This document shows positions 7,744-16,656 of a stretch of 64,000 nt of DNA, piece by piece. A program made the translations under genes and the position numbers. The DNA comes from Hyphomicrobiales bacterium (GTDB lineage: Bacteria; Pseudomonadota; Alphaproteobacteria; Rhizobiales; Rhizobiaceae): contig UBJR01000030.1 of assembly GCA_900465675.1 (NCBI GenBank), forward strand, positions 378 to 64,377, in the 5' to 3' direction. Below the pieces are notes generated by a model. The model did not search any database. It saw nothing but the letters and a program-made list of their open reading frames with translations, and was not told where the DNA came from. How positions within the stretch are numbered: position 1 is the first letter of the stretch; every line of letters starts with the position of its first letter.

Positions 7744-9048
7744 ATGTTACAAGATAAAGACCGCATCTTTACCAATATCTACGGCCTCAAGGACAAGTCC
7801 CTGAAGGGCGCGATGAGCCGCGGCCACTGGGATGGCACCAAGCAGATTCTCGAAAAGGGTCGCGACTGGATCATCAACGAGATGAAGGCTTCCGGCCTTC
7901 GCGGCCGTGGCGGCGCAGGCTTCCCGACTGGCCTCAAGTGGTCCTTCATGCCGAAGGAATCCGACGGCCGGCCGCACTACCTCGTCGTCAACGCCGACGA
8001 ATCGGAACCCGGTACCTGCAAAGACCGCGATATCATGCGCCACGATCCGCATACGCTGATCGAAGGCTGCGTTATCGCGAGCTTCGCCATGGGCGCCAAT
8101 GCTGCCTATATCTACGTCCGCGGCGAATATATCCGCGAGCGTGAAGCTCTCCAGGCTGCAATCGACGAGTGCTACGATGCCGGTCTGCTCGGCAAGAGCA
8201 ACAAGCTCGGCTACCCGATGGACATCTACGTCCACCACGGCGCCGGTGCCTATATCTGCGGTGAAGAAACCGCGCTGCTCGAAAGCCTTGAAGGCAAGAA
8301 GGGCCAGCCGCGCCTGAAGCCGCCGTTCCCGGCGAACATGGGTCTCTACGGCTGCCCGACGACCGTCAACAACGTCGAATCGATCGCCGTTGCGCCGACC
8401 ATCCTGCGCCGCGGCGCCGGTTGGTTCTCCTCGATCGGCCGTCCGAACAATGTCGGCACCAAGCTGTTCATGCTGTCGGGCCACGTCAACAAGCCGTGCA
8501 CAGTCGAAGAAGAGATGGGCATCACCTTCCGTGAGCTCGTCGATCGCCACGCCGGCGGTATCCGCGGCGGCTGGGACAACCTGCTCGCCGTCATTCCGGG
8601 CGGCGCATCGTGCCCGATCGTGCCTGCCAAGGACATCATCGACTGCCCGATGGACTTCGATGGCCTTCGCGCCGTCGGCTCGTCCTTCGGTACGGCCGCC
8701 GCGATCGTCATGGACAAGTCCACGGACGTCATCAAGGCGATCGCCCGTATCTCTGCCTTCTTCAAGCATGAGAGCTGCGGCCAGTGCACGCCGTGCCGCG
8801 AAGGCACCGGCTGGATGTGGCGCGTCATGGAGCGCATGGCCAAGGGCAACGCCCAGAAGCGCGAAATCGACATGCTGTTCCAGGTCACCAAGCAGATCGA
8901 AGGCCACACCATCTGTGCGCTCGGCGATGCTGCTGCATGGCCGGTCCAGGGTCTGATCCGCAATTTCCGTCCGGAAATCGAAGCGCGTATCGATCAGTAC
9001 ACGGCAAGCGCCATGGATCATGGTGCGGTTCTGGAAGCTGCGGAGTAA
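7744..9048 (+). CDS. nuoF: NADH-quinone oxidoreductase subunit F
   Basis: NuoF (434 residues) binds NADH and FMN and passes electrons to cluster N3. The glycine-rich NADH-binding segment GLRGRGGAGFPTG, the FMN segment VNADESEPGTCKDRDI and the cluster ligands Cys345, Cys348, Cys351 (CGQCTPC) and Cys391 (TICALGD) are all in place. It follows nuoE by 10 bases with AAGAGG before the ATG, and its TAA is immediately followed by the ATG of the next gene. Confidence 0.96.
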   Translation: MLQDKDRIFTNIYGLKDKSLKGAMSRGHWDGTKQILEKGRDWIINEMKASGLRGRGGAGFPTGLKWSFMPKESDGRPHYLVVNADESEPGTCKDRDIMRHDPHTLIEGCVIASFAMGANAAYIYVRGEYIREREALQAAIDECYDAGLLGKSNKLGYPMDIYVHHGAGAYICGEETALLESLEGKKGQPRLKPPFPANMGLYGCPTTVNNVESIAVAPTILRRGAGWFSSIGRPNNVGTKLFMLSGHVNKPCTVEEEMGITFRELVDRHAGGIRGGWDNLLAVIPGGASCPIVPAKDIIDCPMDFDGLRAVGSSFGTAAAIVMDKSTDVIKAIARISAFFKHESCGQCTPCREGTGWMWRVMERMAKGNAQKREIDMLFQVTKQIEGHTICALGDAAAWPVQGLIRNFRPEIEARIDQYTASAMDHGAVLEAAE

Positions 9049-9666
9049 ATGATGGCCAAGGCATCTGGCGGCAATGACAAGGAAGGGGCAGCCGATTTCT
9101 CGGCTGACTTCGGCCGTCTTGCTGCCGAGATGCTGGAGAACGCAAAGGCGATGCCGATCCACCCGCTGATGGCCCATCCGGCCGCGGCGATGGCTGCGGC
9201 AACCGCCGTCGGCATCGGTTTCTCGACGCAGATCGCCGGTGCCTTCTTCGGAGCGCTGCAGGGCGCCTTCGAGGCGACCAGCCGGATTGCCGAGGCGCTC
9301 GACGAAACGCCGCCGCAGGCCGCAAAGCCCGAGGTGCGCATCAAGCCGGAAAATATCCGTCCGGCCGCGGTGCGCAAGGCGAAGCTCTCGATCGTCGCGG
9401 CCGAGGAGCCCAAGGCTCTGGTTGCGAAAAAGCCGGTCAGCCGTGCGAAGAAGGCTGACGACCTGAAGCTGATTTCGGGCATCGGTCCGAAGCTGGAGCA
9501 GGTTCTGAACGCCAGGGGCATCCGCACGTTCGCGGCGATTGCCGCCTGGAGCGACGCGGAAGCGGCAGGCGTTGATGCCGATCTCGGCTTCGACGGCCGG
9601 ATCGCCCGCGACGACTGGCGCGGCCAGGCAAAGGCGCTCGCGGCGAAGGGCCGCAAGCGAAGCTGA
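9049..9666 (+). CDS. nuo-operon protein with NuoE-like C-terminal helix-hairpin-helix domain
   Basis: The 205-residue product has no established function. The N-terminal half has a small-residue-rich hydrophobic segment (HPAAAMAAATAVGIGF, about residues 42-60) that could be an amphipathic or membrane-associated helix. A basic linker follows. Residues 137-198 (DDLKLISGIGPK to QAKALA) align without gaps with the C-terminal domain of NuoE, with about 40 of 62 positions identical by hand count. The gene begins directly at the nuoF stop. A structural or assembly role near the NADH module of complex I is a reasonable inference. Two adjacent ATGs (9049, 9052) can serve as start. Confidence 0.85.
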   Translation: MMAKASGGNDKEGAADFSADFGRLAAEMLENAKAMPIHPLMAHPAAAMAAATAVGIGFSTQIAGAFFGALQGAFEATSRIAEALDETPPQAAKPEVRIKPENIRPAAVRKAKLSIVAAEEPKALVAKKPVSRAKKADDLKLISGIGPKLEQVLNARGIRTFAAIAAWSDAEAAGVDADLGFDGRIARDDWRGQAKALAAKGRKRS

Positions 9667-9890
9667 ATTTTTCCGGCTGACCCAAGCGGCCGGAGGGAAT
9701 AAGGCAGGCATGGCGGGGCAGGGGCCTCGTTCACGCAAGCCGATCGGGTCTCGGGTTCCCCGGGGCCGGGGAAAGACAATTTGGGCGACGCCGATGCCTG
9801 CGGGGACGAAATCCCGCCTGGCAGCGGTCATGTTGCAGAATAGGTTTGTTTGCCGCCATCCGGCGAACGGGAAACAGGACTTGAGTGACG

Positions 9891-11972
9891 ATGGCAAAAC
9901 TGAAGATTGACGGCAACGAGATCGAGGTCCCGGATCACTACACGCTCATCCAGGCGTGTGAGGAAGCCGGCGCTGAAGTTCCGCGCTTCTGCTTCCATGA
10001 GCGGCTGTCGGTCGCCGGCAATTGCCGTATGTGCCTCGTCGAGGTGAAGGGTGGCCCGCCGAAGCCGCAGGCTTCCTGCGCCATGGGTGTGCGCGATATC
10101 CGCGGCGGCCCGAACGGCGAACTGCCTGAAGTTTTCACCAACACGCCGATGGTCAAGAAGGCCCGCGAAGGCGTGATGGAATTCCTGCTGATCAACCATC
10201 CGCTAGATTGCCCGATCTGCGACCAGGGCGGCGAGTGCGACTTGCAGGACCAGGCGATGGCCTTCGGCATCGACACCTCGCGCTATCAGGAAGACAAGCG
10301 CGCGGTCGAAGACAAGTATATCGGACCGCTCGTCAAGACGGTCATGAACCGCTGCATCCACTGCACGCGCTGCGTCCGCTTCACCACGGAAGTTGCCGGT
10401 ATCTCCGAGCTGGGCCTGATCGGCCGCGGCGAAGATGCCGAAATCACCACCTATCTCGAGCAGGCGATGACCTCCGAGTTGCAGGGTAACGTCGTTGACC
10501 TCTGCCCGGTCGGCGCGCTGACCTCCAAGCCCTTCGCCTTCACGGCCCGTCCGTGGGAACTGAACAAGACGGAATCGATCGACGTCATGGACGCGCTCGG
10601 TTCGGCGATCCGCGTCGATACCCGCGGCCGCGAAGTCATGCGCGTCATGCCGCGCGTCAACGACCAGATCAACGAAGAGTGGATCTCCGACAAGAGCCGC
10701 TTCATCTGGGACGGCCTGAAGACGCAGCGCCTCGATCGTCCTTACGTCCGCAAGAGCGGCCGCCTGCAGCCGGCAACCTGGGCCGAAGCCTTCGGCGCCA
10801 TCAAGACGGCAGTGGCTGGCACGACCGGCGAGAAGATCGGCGCGATTGCCGGCGACCTCTCCACGGTCGAAGAAATGTACGCTCTGCAGGAACTGGTAAA
10901 GTCGCTCGGTTCCGAGAACCTCGACTGTCGCCAGGATGGGACGGCACTTGATCCGTCGCTCGGCCGCGCAAGCTACCTCTTCAACCCGACGATCCAGGGC
11001 ATCGAAGAAGCCGACGCGCTGCTGATCATCGGCGCCAACCCGCGCTTCGAAGCAGCCGTTCTCAACGCCCGCATCCGCAAGCGCTGGCGCCGCGGCGGTT
11101 TCCCGATCGGTGTGATCGGCGAAGCCGGCGACATGCGCTACGATTACGAATATCTCGGCGCTGGCCCGGATACGCTGAAGGATCTCGTCGATGGCAACCA
11201 TGCCTTCGCCAAGGTTCTCGCTGATGCCAAGAAGCCGCTGATCATTATCGGCCAGGGTGCTCTCTCGCGTGTTGATGGCGCCGGTGTCCTCGCCAGCGCT
11301 GCCAAGCTCGCGGGCACGGTTGGCGCTGTCGCCGACGGCTGGAACGGTTTTGCGGTCCTGCATACGGCTGCTGCCCGCGTCGGCGGCCTCGACCTCGGTT
11401 TCGTTCCGGGCGCCAAGGGCGTCAACGCTGCGGATATGCTGTCCTCCATGGACGTGCTCTTCCTGCTCGGCGCAGACGAGCTCGATTTCACCAAGAAGAC
11501 CGCGAAGTTCACGGTCTATATCGGCTCGCATGGCGACCAGGGCGCGCATAACGCCGACGTCATCCTTCCGGCTGCTGCCTATACCGAAAAGTCCGGTACC
11601 TGGGTCAACACCGAAGGCCGCGTCCAGATGGGCAACCGCGCCGGTTTCGCACCGGGCGATGCCCGCGAAGACTGGGCGATCCTGCGTGCGCTTTCCGACG
11701 TGCTCGGCAAGAAGCTTCCCTTTGATTCGCTTGGCGAATTGCGCGGCAAGCTCTACGCGGCATTCCCGCATTTCGCAGCCGTCTACGAGATCGCCGAAAG
11801 CGACAGCGCCAAAATTGCCGCAGTTGCGAAAAAAGCCGGGAAGATGAACAAATCCGGGTTTGCTTCACCGGTCAAAGACTTCTATTTGACGAACCCGATC
11901 GCGCGCGCCTCGGCTGTCATGGCCGAGTGCTCGGCATTGGCCCGCAACAACTTCAAAGTCGCGGCAGAGTAA
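9891..11972 (+). CDS. nuoG: NADH-quinone oxidoreductase subunit G
   Basis: NuoG (693 residues) is the 75-kDa subunit carrying clusters N1b, N4 and N5. Visible ligands: Cys34, Cys45, Cys48 and Cys63 for the 2Fe-2S cluster, the HPLDCPICDQGGECDLQD motif (with His) for N5, and RCIHCTRCVRF plus CPVGAL for N4. No cysteine set for the extra N7 cluster of some bacteria is seen after CPVGAL, as in mitochondrial complex I. The C-terminal part is the inactive molybdopterin-oxidoreductase domain. ATG 9891 is chosen; a GTG at 9885 in the same frame has better spacing to AGGA and is an alternative. A 218-base gap precedes it, containing a TTCCCC/GGGGAA hairpin at 9756-9773. Confidence 0.95.
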   Translation: MAKLKIDGNEIEVPDHYTLIQACEEAGAEVPRFCFHERLSVAGNCRMCLVEVKGGPPKPQASCAMGVRDIRGGPNGELPEVFTNTPMVKKAREGVMEFLLINHPLDCPICDQGGECDLQDQAMAFGIDTSRYQEDKRAVEDKYIGPLVKTVMNRCIHCTRCVRFTTEVAGISELGLIGRGEDAEITTYLEQAMTSELQGNVVDLCPVGALTSKPFAFTARPWELNKTESIDVMDALGSAIRVDTRGREVMRVMPRVNDQINEEWISDKSRFIWDGLKTQRLDRPYVRKSGRLQPATWAEAFGAIKTAVAGTTGEKIGAIAGDLSTVEEMYALQELVKSLGSENLDCRQDGTALDPSLGRASYLFNPTIQGIEEADALLIIGANPRFEAAVLNARIRKRWRRGGFPIGVIGEAGDMRYDYEYLGAGPDTLKDLVDGNHAFAKVLADAKKPLIIIGQGALSRVDGAGVLASAAKLAGTVGAVADGWNGFAVLHTAAARVGGLDLGFVPGAKGVNAADMLSSMDVLFLLGADELDFTKKTAKFTVYIGSHGDQGAHNADVILPAAAYTEKSGTWVNTEGRVQMGNRAGFAPGDAREDWAILRALSDVLGKKLPFDSLGELRGKLYAAFPHFAAVYEIAESDSAKIAAVAKKAGKMNKSGFASPVKDFYLTNPIARASAVMAECSALARNNFKVAAE

Positions 11973-11984
11973 GGGCAGGGGACT

Positions 11985-13028
11985 ATGGAATCGTTTGTTT
12001 CAACTTATGTCTTGCCTGGCCTCATCATGGTCGGTCAGTCGCTGCTCATGCTCGTCTGCCTGCTGGTCTTCATCGCATACATCCTGCTTGCCGACCGTAA
12101 GATCTGGGCTGCCGTTCAGCTGCGCCGTGGACCCAATGTGGTTGGTCCCTTCGGTCTTTTCCAGTCCTTCGCCGACCTTTTGAAGTTTGTCTTCAAGGAG
12201 CCGGTCATTCCGGCCGGCGCCAACAAGGTCGTCTTCCTGCTGGCCCCGCTGGTCACCGTGCTTCTGGCGCTGTCGACCTGGGCGGTCGTGCCGGTTGCCA
12301 ACGGCTGGGTCATTGCCAACATCAATGTCGGCATTCTCTACATTCTGGCGATCTCGTCGCTCGAAGTGTACGGCATCATCATGGGCGGCTGGGCTTCGAA
12401 CTCGAAGTACCCGTTCCTCGGCGCGCTCCGCTCGGCAGCGCAAATGGTTTCGTATGAAGTCTCGATCGGCTTCGTCATCGTCACCGTTCTTCTCTGCGTG
12501 GGTTCGCTGAACCTGACGGATATCGTCATGTCGCAGCAGACCGGTCTCGGCACCAAGCTCGGCCTGCCCAGCTCGTTCCTCGACTGGCACTGGCTGTCGC
12601 TGTTCCCGATGTTCATCATCTTTTTCATCTCGGCGCTCGCTGAAACCAACCGTCCGCCCTTCGACCTTCCGGAAGCGGAATCGGAACTGGTTGCTGGCTT
12701 CATGGTCGAATATGGCTCCTCGCCATACATGATGTTCATGCTCGGCGAATATGCTGCCATCTGCCTGATGTGCTCGCTGACGACGATCCTGTTCCTCGGC
12801 GGCTGGCTGCCTCCGGTCGATTTCTGGCTGATCAATTGGGTCCCGGGCATCATCTGGTTCATGCTGAAGTCGTGCTTCGTGTTCTTCATGTTCGCGATGG
12901 TCAAGGCTTTCGTGCCGCGCTACCGCTATGACCAGCTGATGCGCCTCGGCTGGAAGGTCTTCCTTCCTCTGTCGCTCGCCATGGTCGTCATTGTTGCATT
13001 CGTGCTGAAGCTGATGGGATGGGCATGA
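11985..13028 (+). CDS. nuoH: NADH-quinone oxidoreductase subunit H
   Basis: NuoH (347 residues) is the ND1-type membrane subunit that forms the entrance of the quinone channel. It has about eight transmembrane helices and the conserved acidic loops, including RRGPNVVGPFGLFQ near residue 45 and AETNRPPFDLPEAESELVAGF near residue 220. ATG 11985 is preceded by AGGGCAGGGG and lies 12 bases after nuoG. Confidence 0.95.
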   Translation: MESFVSTYVLPGLIMVGQSLLMLVCLLVFIAYILLADRKIWAAVQLRRGPNVVGPFGLFQSFADLLKFVFKEPVIPAGANKVVFLLAPLVTVLLALSTWAVVPVANGWVIANINVGILYILAISSLEVYGIIMGGWASNSKYPFLGALRSAAQMVSYEVSIGFVIVTVLLCVGSLNLTDIVMSQQTGLGTKLGLPSSFLDWHWLSLFPMFIIFFISALAETNRPPFDLPEAESELVAGFMVEYGSSPYMMFMLGEYAAICLMCSLTTILFLGGWLPPVDFWLINWVPGIIWFMLKSCFVFFMFAMVKAFVPRYRYDQLMRLGWKVFLPLSLAMVVIVAFVLKLMGWA

Positions 13029-13068
13029 TCATGTCCTTCCTCGTTTCCAGCAAATTTGGAGGTTGAAG

Positions 13069-13560
13069 ATGGCCAGCTTGTCCAACGCCGTCAGCTCGCT
13101 GTTCCTCAAGGAATTCGTCGGCGCATTCTTTCTGTCGATGCGCTACTTCTTCAAGCAGAAGGCGACGATCAACTACCCGTTCGAAAAGGGTCCGGTTTCT
13201 CCGCGCTTCCGCGGCGAACACGCACTGCGCCGTTATCCCAACGGTGAAGAGCGCTGCATCGCCTGCAAGCTCTGCGAAGCGATCTGTCCCGCTCAGGCGA
13301 TCACCATCGAAGCCGGTCCGCGCCGCAACGACGGCACGCGCCGCACGGTGCGCTACGACATCGACATGGTGAAGTGCATCTATTGCGGCTTCTGCCAGGA
13401 AGCTTGCCCTGTTGATGCGATCGTCGAAGGCCCGAATTTCGAATTCGCCACCGAGACCCGCGAAGAGCTTTACTTCGACAAGCAGCGGCTCCTCGACAAT
13501 GGCGACCGGTGGGAACGCGAAATCGCGCGCAATATCGCGATCGACGCTCCGTACCGTTGA
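13069..13560 (+). CDS. nuoI: NADH-quinone oxidoreductase subunit I
   Basis: NuoI (163 residues) carries two 4Fe-4S clusters, N6a and N6b. The ferredoxin motifs are Cys63, Cys66, Cys69, Cys73 (CIACKLCEAIC) and Cys103, Cys106, Cys109, Cys113 (CIYCGFCQEAC). The ATG at 13069 has GGAGG six bases upstream, so an in-frame TTG at 13063 is not used. After the stop a 143-base spacer leads to nuoJ and holds a strong hairpin, CGGGCAG/CTGCCCG (13654-13679). Confidence 0.95.
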   Translation: MASLSNAVSSLFLKEFVGAFFLSMRYFFKQKATINYPFEKGPVSPRFRGEHALRRYPNGEERCIACKLCEAICPAQAITIEAGPRRNDGTRRTVRYDIDMVKCIYCGFCQEACPVDAIVEGPNFEFATETREELYFDKQRLLDNGDRWEREIARNIAIDAPYR

Positions 13561-13703
13561 TTGAAATTTGAAATGCCGCAGGGCTGGCACTCGCCGCCCG
13601 CGGTCAACATGCACCGGAGCTTTGCCGGCCCTTCACGGGTGACGAAGCTTCATCGGGCAGGGAAACTCCCGGCTGCCCGGGGGAAGATGAAAAAGGCACC
13701 AAC

Positions 13704-14318
13704 ATGGGTCTGCAGGCTCTATTTTTCTATCTTTTCGCCTTCGTCGCGATAGCGTCGGCGTTCATGGTCATCTGGGCAAAGAACCCGGTTCACTCGGTTC
13801 TGTTCCTGATCCTGACCTTCTTTAACGCCGCGGGCCTCTTCCTGCTGCTCGGCGCCGAATTCCTGGCGATGATCCTGCTCGTCGTCTATGTCGGCGCGGT
13901 GGCGGTTCTCTTCCTCTTCGTGGTCATGATGCTCGATATCGACTTTACGGAGCTCAGGGCAGGCGTTCTGGAATATGCGCCGATCGGCGCGCTGATCGGA
14001 CTGATCCTCGCAGCCGAACTGATCGTCGTAGTCGGCGGCAGCGTGATTTCGCCCGAGATCGCCAAGACCGTCGCCATGCCGATCCCGGCGCTGACGGAAC
14101 GCACCAATACGGCGGCACTCGGCGACGTGCTCTATACGAACTACGTCTACTTCTTCCAGATCGCCGGCCTGGTGCTTCTGGTCGCCATGATCGGCGCGAT
14201 CGTGCTGACGCTGAAGCATCGCACCAATATCCGCCGCCAGAATATTTCCCAGCAGGTTGCCCGCACGCCGGCGACCGCCGTCGAGGTGGTCACCGTCAAG
14301 CCGGGGCAGGGTGTCTAA
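13704..14318 (+). CDS. nuoJ: NADH-quinone oxidoreductase subunit J
   Basis: NuoJ (204 residues) is the ND6-type membrane subunit with five transmembrane helices in the first 170 residues. The third helix has the characteristic glycine-tyrosine segment LLVVYVGAVAVLFLFVVMM, whose pi-bulge is linked to coupling of quinone chemistry to pumping. The last 35 residues are hydrophilic. ATG at 13704 follows AAGGCACC. nuoK begins 24 bases after the stop. Confidence 0.93.
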   Translation: MGLQALFFYLFAFVAIASAFMVIWAKNPVHSVLFLILTFFNAAGLFLLLGAEFLAMILLVVYVGAVAVLFLFVVMMLDIDFTELRAGVLEYAPIGALIGLILAAELIVVVGGSVISPEIAKTVAMPIPALTERTNTAALGDVLYTNYVYFFQIAGLVLLVAMIGAIVLTLKHRTNIRRQNISQQVARTPATAVEVVTVKPGQGV

Positions 14319-14342
14319 GGACAGGTACAAGGAACAAAGAAC

Positions 14343-14651
14343 ATGGTCATCGGTCTTTCCCACTACCTGACGGTCAGCGCCATCCTCTTCACGCTCGGCG
14401 TCTTCGGCATCTTCCTGAACCGCAAGAACATCATCGTCATCCTGATGTCGATCGAACTCATTCTGCTCGCGGTCAATATCAACATGGTCGCCTTCTCGTC
14501 GTTCCTCAACGACATCGTCGGCCAGGTCTTTGCACTTTTCATTCTGACCGTTGCGGCTGCAGAAGCGGCCATCGGTCTTGCAATTCTCGTTGTCTTCTAC
14601 CGTAACCGCGGTTCGATCGCGGTCGAAGACGTCAATATGATGAAGGGCTGA
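14343..14651 (+). CDS. nuoK: NADH-quinone oxidoreductase subunit K
   Basis: NuoK (102 residues) is the ND4L-type subunit with three transmembrane helices. The buried glutamates of the proton pathway are seen in VILMSIELILLAVN and AAAEAAIGLAI. It lies between nuoJ and nuoL with short spacers (24 and 7 bases) and has AAGGAACAAAG before the ATG. Confidence 0.95.
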   Translation: MVIGLSHYLTVSAILFTLGVFGIFLNRKNIIVILMSIELILLAVNINMVAFSSFLNDIVGQVFALFILTVAAAEAAIGLAILVVFYRNRGSIAVEDVNMMKG

Positions 14652-14658
14652 GCGGCTC

Positions 14659-16656
14659 ATGTTCCTCTATAAGGCTATCGTCTTTCTTCCCTTGATCGGC
14701 GCGATCATTGCCGGCCTTTTCGGCCGCGCGATCGGCGCCAAGGCATCGGAATACGTCACCAGCGGCCTGATGATCATCACCGCCGCTCTCTCCTGGTATG
14801 TGTTCTTCACGGTGGCGCTCGGTCATCCGGAAGGCGCCATCAAGGTGGAAGTGCTGCGCTGGATCCAGTCCGGCGGCATCGACGTCTCCTGGTCGCTGCG
14901 CATCGATACGCTCACCTCCGTCATGCTGATCGTCGTCAACACGGTCTCGACGCTGGTGCACGTCTACTCGATCGGATACATGCATCATGATCCGCATCGC
15001 CCGCGTTTCTTCGCCTATCTGTCGCTCTTTACCTTTGCCATGCTGATGCTGGTGACCTCCGACAACCTTCTGCAGATGTTCTTCGGCTGGGAAGGCGTGG
15101 GTCTGGCCTCGTATCTCCTGATCGGCTTCTGGTTCAAGAAGCCGTCTGCCTCGGCTGCGGCGATGAAGGCCTTCATCGTCAACCGCGTCGGCGACTTCGG
15201 CTTCGTGCTCGGCATTGCCGGTGTCTTCGTGCTGTTCGGCGCCATCAACTTCGATACGATCTTCGCCAACGCCGCGAACTTCGCGCCGCATGAAGGTGCT
15301 GAAGCTGCCAGCGAAGTGGTTCTGAACCTCTTCGGCATGCAACTCGACAAGACGCATGCGCTGACGGCCGTCTGCCTGCTGCTGTTCATGGGCGCCATGG
15401 GTAAGTCGGCGCAGTTCCTGCTGCACACCTGGCTCCCGGACGCCATGGAAGGCCCGACCCCGGTTTCGGCGCTCATTCATGCCGCAACCATGGTTACCGC
15501 CGGCGTCTTCCTCGTCGCCCGCATGTCGCCGCTGTTCGAACTGTCGCATGATGCCCTGACCGTCGTCACCATCATCGGCGCGATCACAGCCTTCTTCGCG
15601 GCAACGGTCGGTCTGGTCCAGAACGACATCAAGCGCGTCATCGCCTATTCCACCTGCTCGCAGCTCGGCTACATGTTCGTGGCGCTGGGAGTAGGGGCCT
15701 ATGGTGCGGCGATCTTCCATCTCTTCACGCACGCTTTCTTCAAGGCTCTGCTGTTCCTTTGCGCCGGTTCGGTCATCCACGCCGTCGATGGCGAACAGGA
15801 CATGCGTTACATGGGCGGCCTGCGTCCGCACATCAAGGTAACGTTCTGGATGATGATGATCGGCACGCTCGCCATCACCGGCGTCGGCATTCCGTTCACG
15901 CCATTCGGCTTTGCAGGCTTCTTCTCGAAGGACGTCATCATCGAAGCTGCCTACGCGTCGCATTCGCCGGCCGCAGGCTTCGCCTTCACCATGCTCGTCA
16001 TCGCCGCGCTGTTCACCAGCTTCTATTCCTGGCGCCTGATCTTCATGACCTTCTTTGGCAAGCCGCGCGCTTCCCATGAAGTCATGCATCACGTCCATGA
16101 ATCGCCGCAGGTCATGCTGGTGCCGCTCTATATCCTCGCGATCGGCGCCGTCTTCGCAGGCTTCCTCTTCGAAGGCCGCTTCTACGGCGAAGAGTATGCC
16201 GAGTTCTGGAAGGGCGCGCTGTTCACCTCCAAGGAGAATGAACTGCTGGAACACTTCCATCATGTTCCGGCCCTGGTGGCTCTGAGCCCCTTCATCGCCA
16301 TGGTCGTCGGCTTCGTGATCGCCTGGTACATGTACATTAAGTCGCCTTCGACGCCGCGGGTTCTCGCCCAGCAGCATCGCGTGCTCTACCAGTTCCTCTT
16401 GAACAAGTGGTACTTCGACGAGCTCTACGACTTCCTCTTCGTCCGCTCGGCCAAGGCTCTTGGCAAGTTCCTGTGGCAGAAGGGTGATGTCGGCGTCATC
16501 GATACCTACGGTCCGAACGGCATTGCCGCCCGCGTCGTCGATGTGACGAACCGCGTGGTCCGCCTGCAGACCGGTTACCTCTATCACTACGCCTTCGCGA
16601 TGCTGATCGGCATTGCAGCGCTCGTTACCTGGATGATGCTCGGGAGTTCCTTCTGA
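14659..16656 (+). CDS. nuoL: NADH-quinone oxidoreductase subunit L
   Basis: NuoL (665 residues) is the ND5-type antiporter-like subunit at the tip of the membrane arm, with about 16 transmembrane helices and the long lateral helix at the C-terminal end. Conserved pumping residues are visible in FFGWEGVGLASYLLIGFW (Glu), MGKSAQFLLHTWLPDAMEGPTPVSALIHAATMV (Lys and His) and IFHLFTHAFFKALLFL (His, Lys). The stop overlaps the nuoM start by one base (TGATG). Confidence 0.96.
   Translation: MFLYKAIVFLPLIGAIIAGLFGRAIGAKASEYVTSGLMIITAALSWYVFFTVALGHPEGAIKVEVLRWIQSGGIDVSWSLRIDTLTSVMLIVVNTVSTLVHVYSIGYMHHDPHRPRFFAYLSLFTFAMLMLVTSDNLLQMFFGWEGVGLASYLLIGFWFKKPSASAAAMKAFIVNRVGDFGFVLGIAGVFVLFGAINFDTIFANAANFAPHEGAEAASEVVLNLFGMQLDKTHALTAVCLLLFMGAMGKSAQFLLHTWLPDAMEGPTPVSALIHAATMVTAGVFLVARMSPLFELSHDALTVVTIIGAITAFFAATVGLVQNDIKRVIAYSTCSQLGYMFVALGVGAYGAAIFHLFTHAFFKALLFLCAGSVIHAVDGEQDMRYMGGLRPHIKVTFWMMMIGTLAITGVGIPFTPFGFAGFFSKDVIIEAAYASHSPAAGFAFTMLVIAALFTSFYSWRLIFMTFFGKPRASHEVMHHVHESPQVMLVPLYILAIGAVFAGFLFEGRFYGEEYAEFWKGALFTSKENELLEHFHHVPALVALSPFIAMVVGFVIAWYMYIKSPSTPRVLAQQHRVLYQFLLNKWYFDELYDFLFVRSAKALGKFLWQKGDVGVIDTYGPNGIAARVVDVTNRVVRLQTGYLYHYAFAMLIGIAALVTWMMLGSSF

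Noticed and set aside
7747..9897. Open frame of 716 codons on the minus strand opposite nuoF
   Set aside because: Opposite nuoF and the following gene; no family pattern and no ribosome binding site.
9709..9910. Possible 67-codon basic protein between the nuoF-linked gene and nuoG
   Set aside because: It has AAGGCAGGC before its ATG, but it overlaps the nuoG start and has no recognisable pattern; the frame is probably chance in GC-rich spacer.
13561..13752. 63-codon frame between nuoI and nuoJ
   Set aside because: It overlaps the start of nuoJ and the spacer hairpin and has no start signal.
14632..16587. Long open frame of 651 codons on the minus strand opposite nuoL
   Set aside because: It mirrors nuoL codon for codon in a high-GC gene, is rich in His, Asp, Gln and Arg, and has no recognisable domain. 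Shadow frame.
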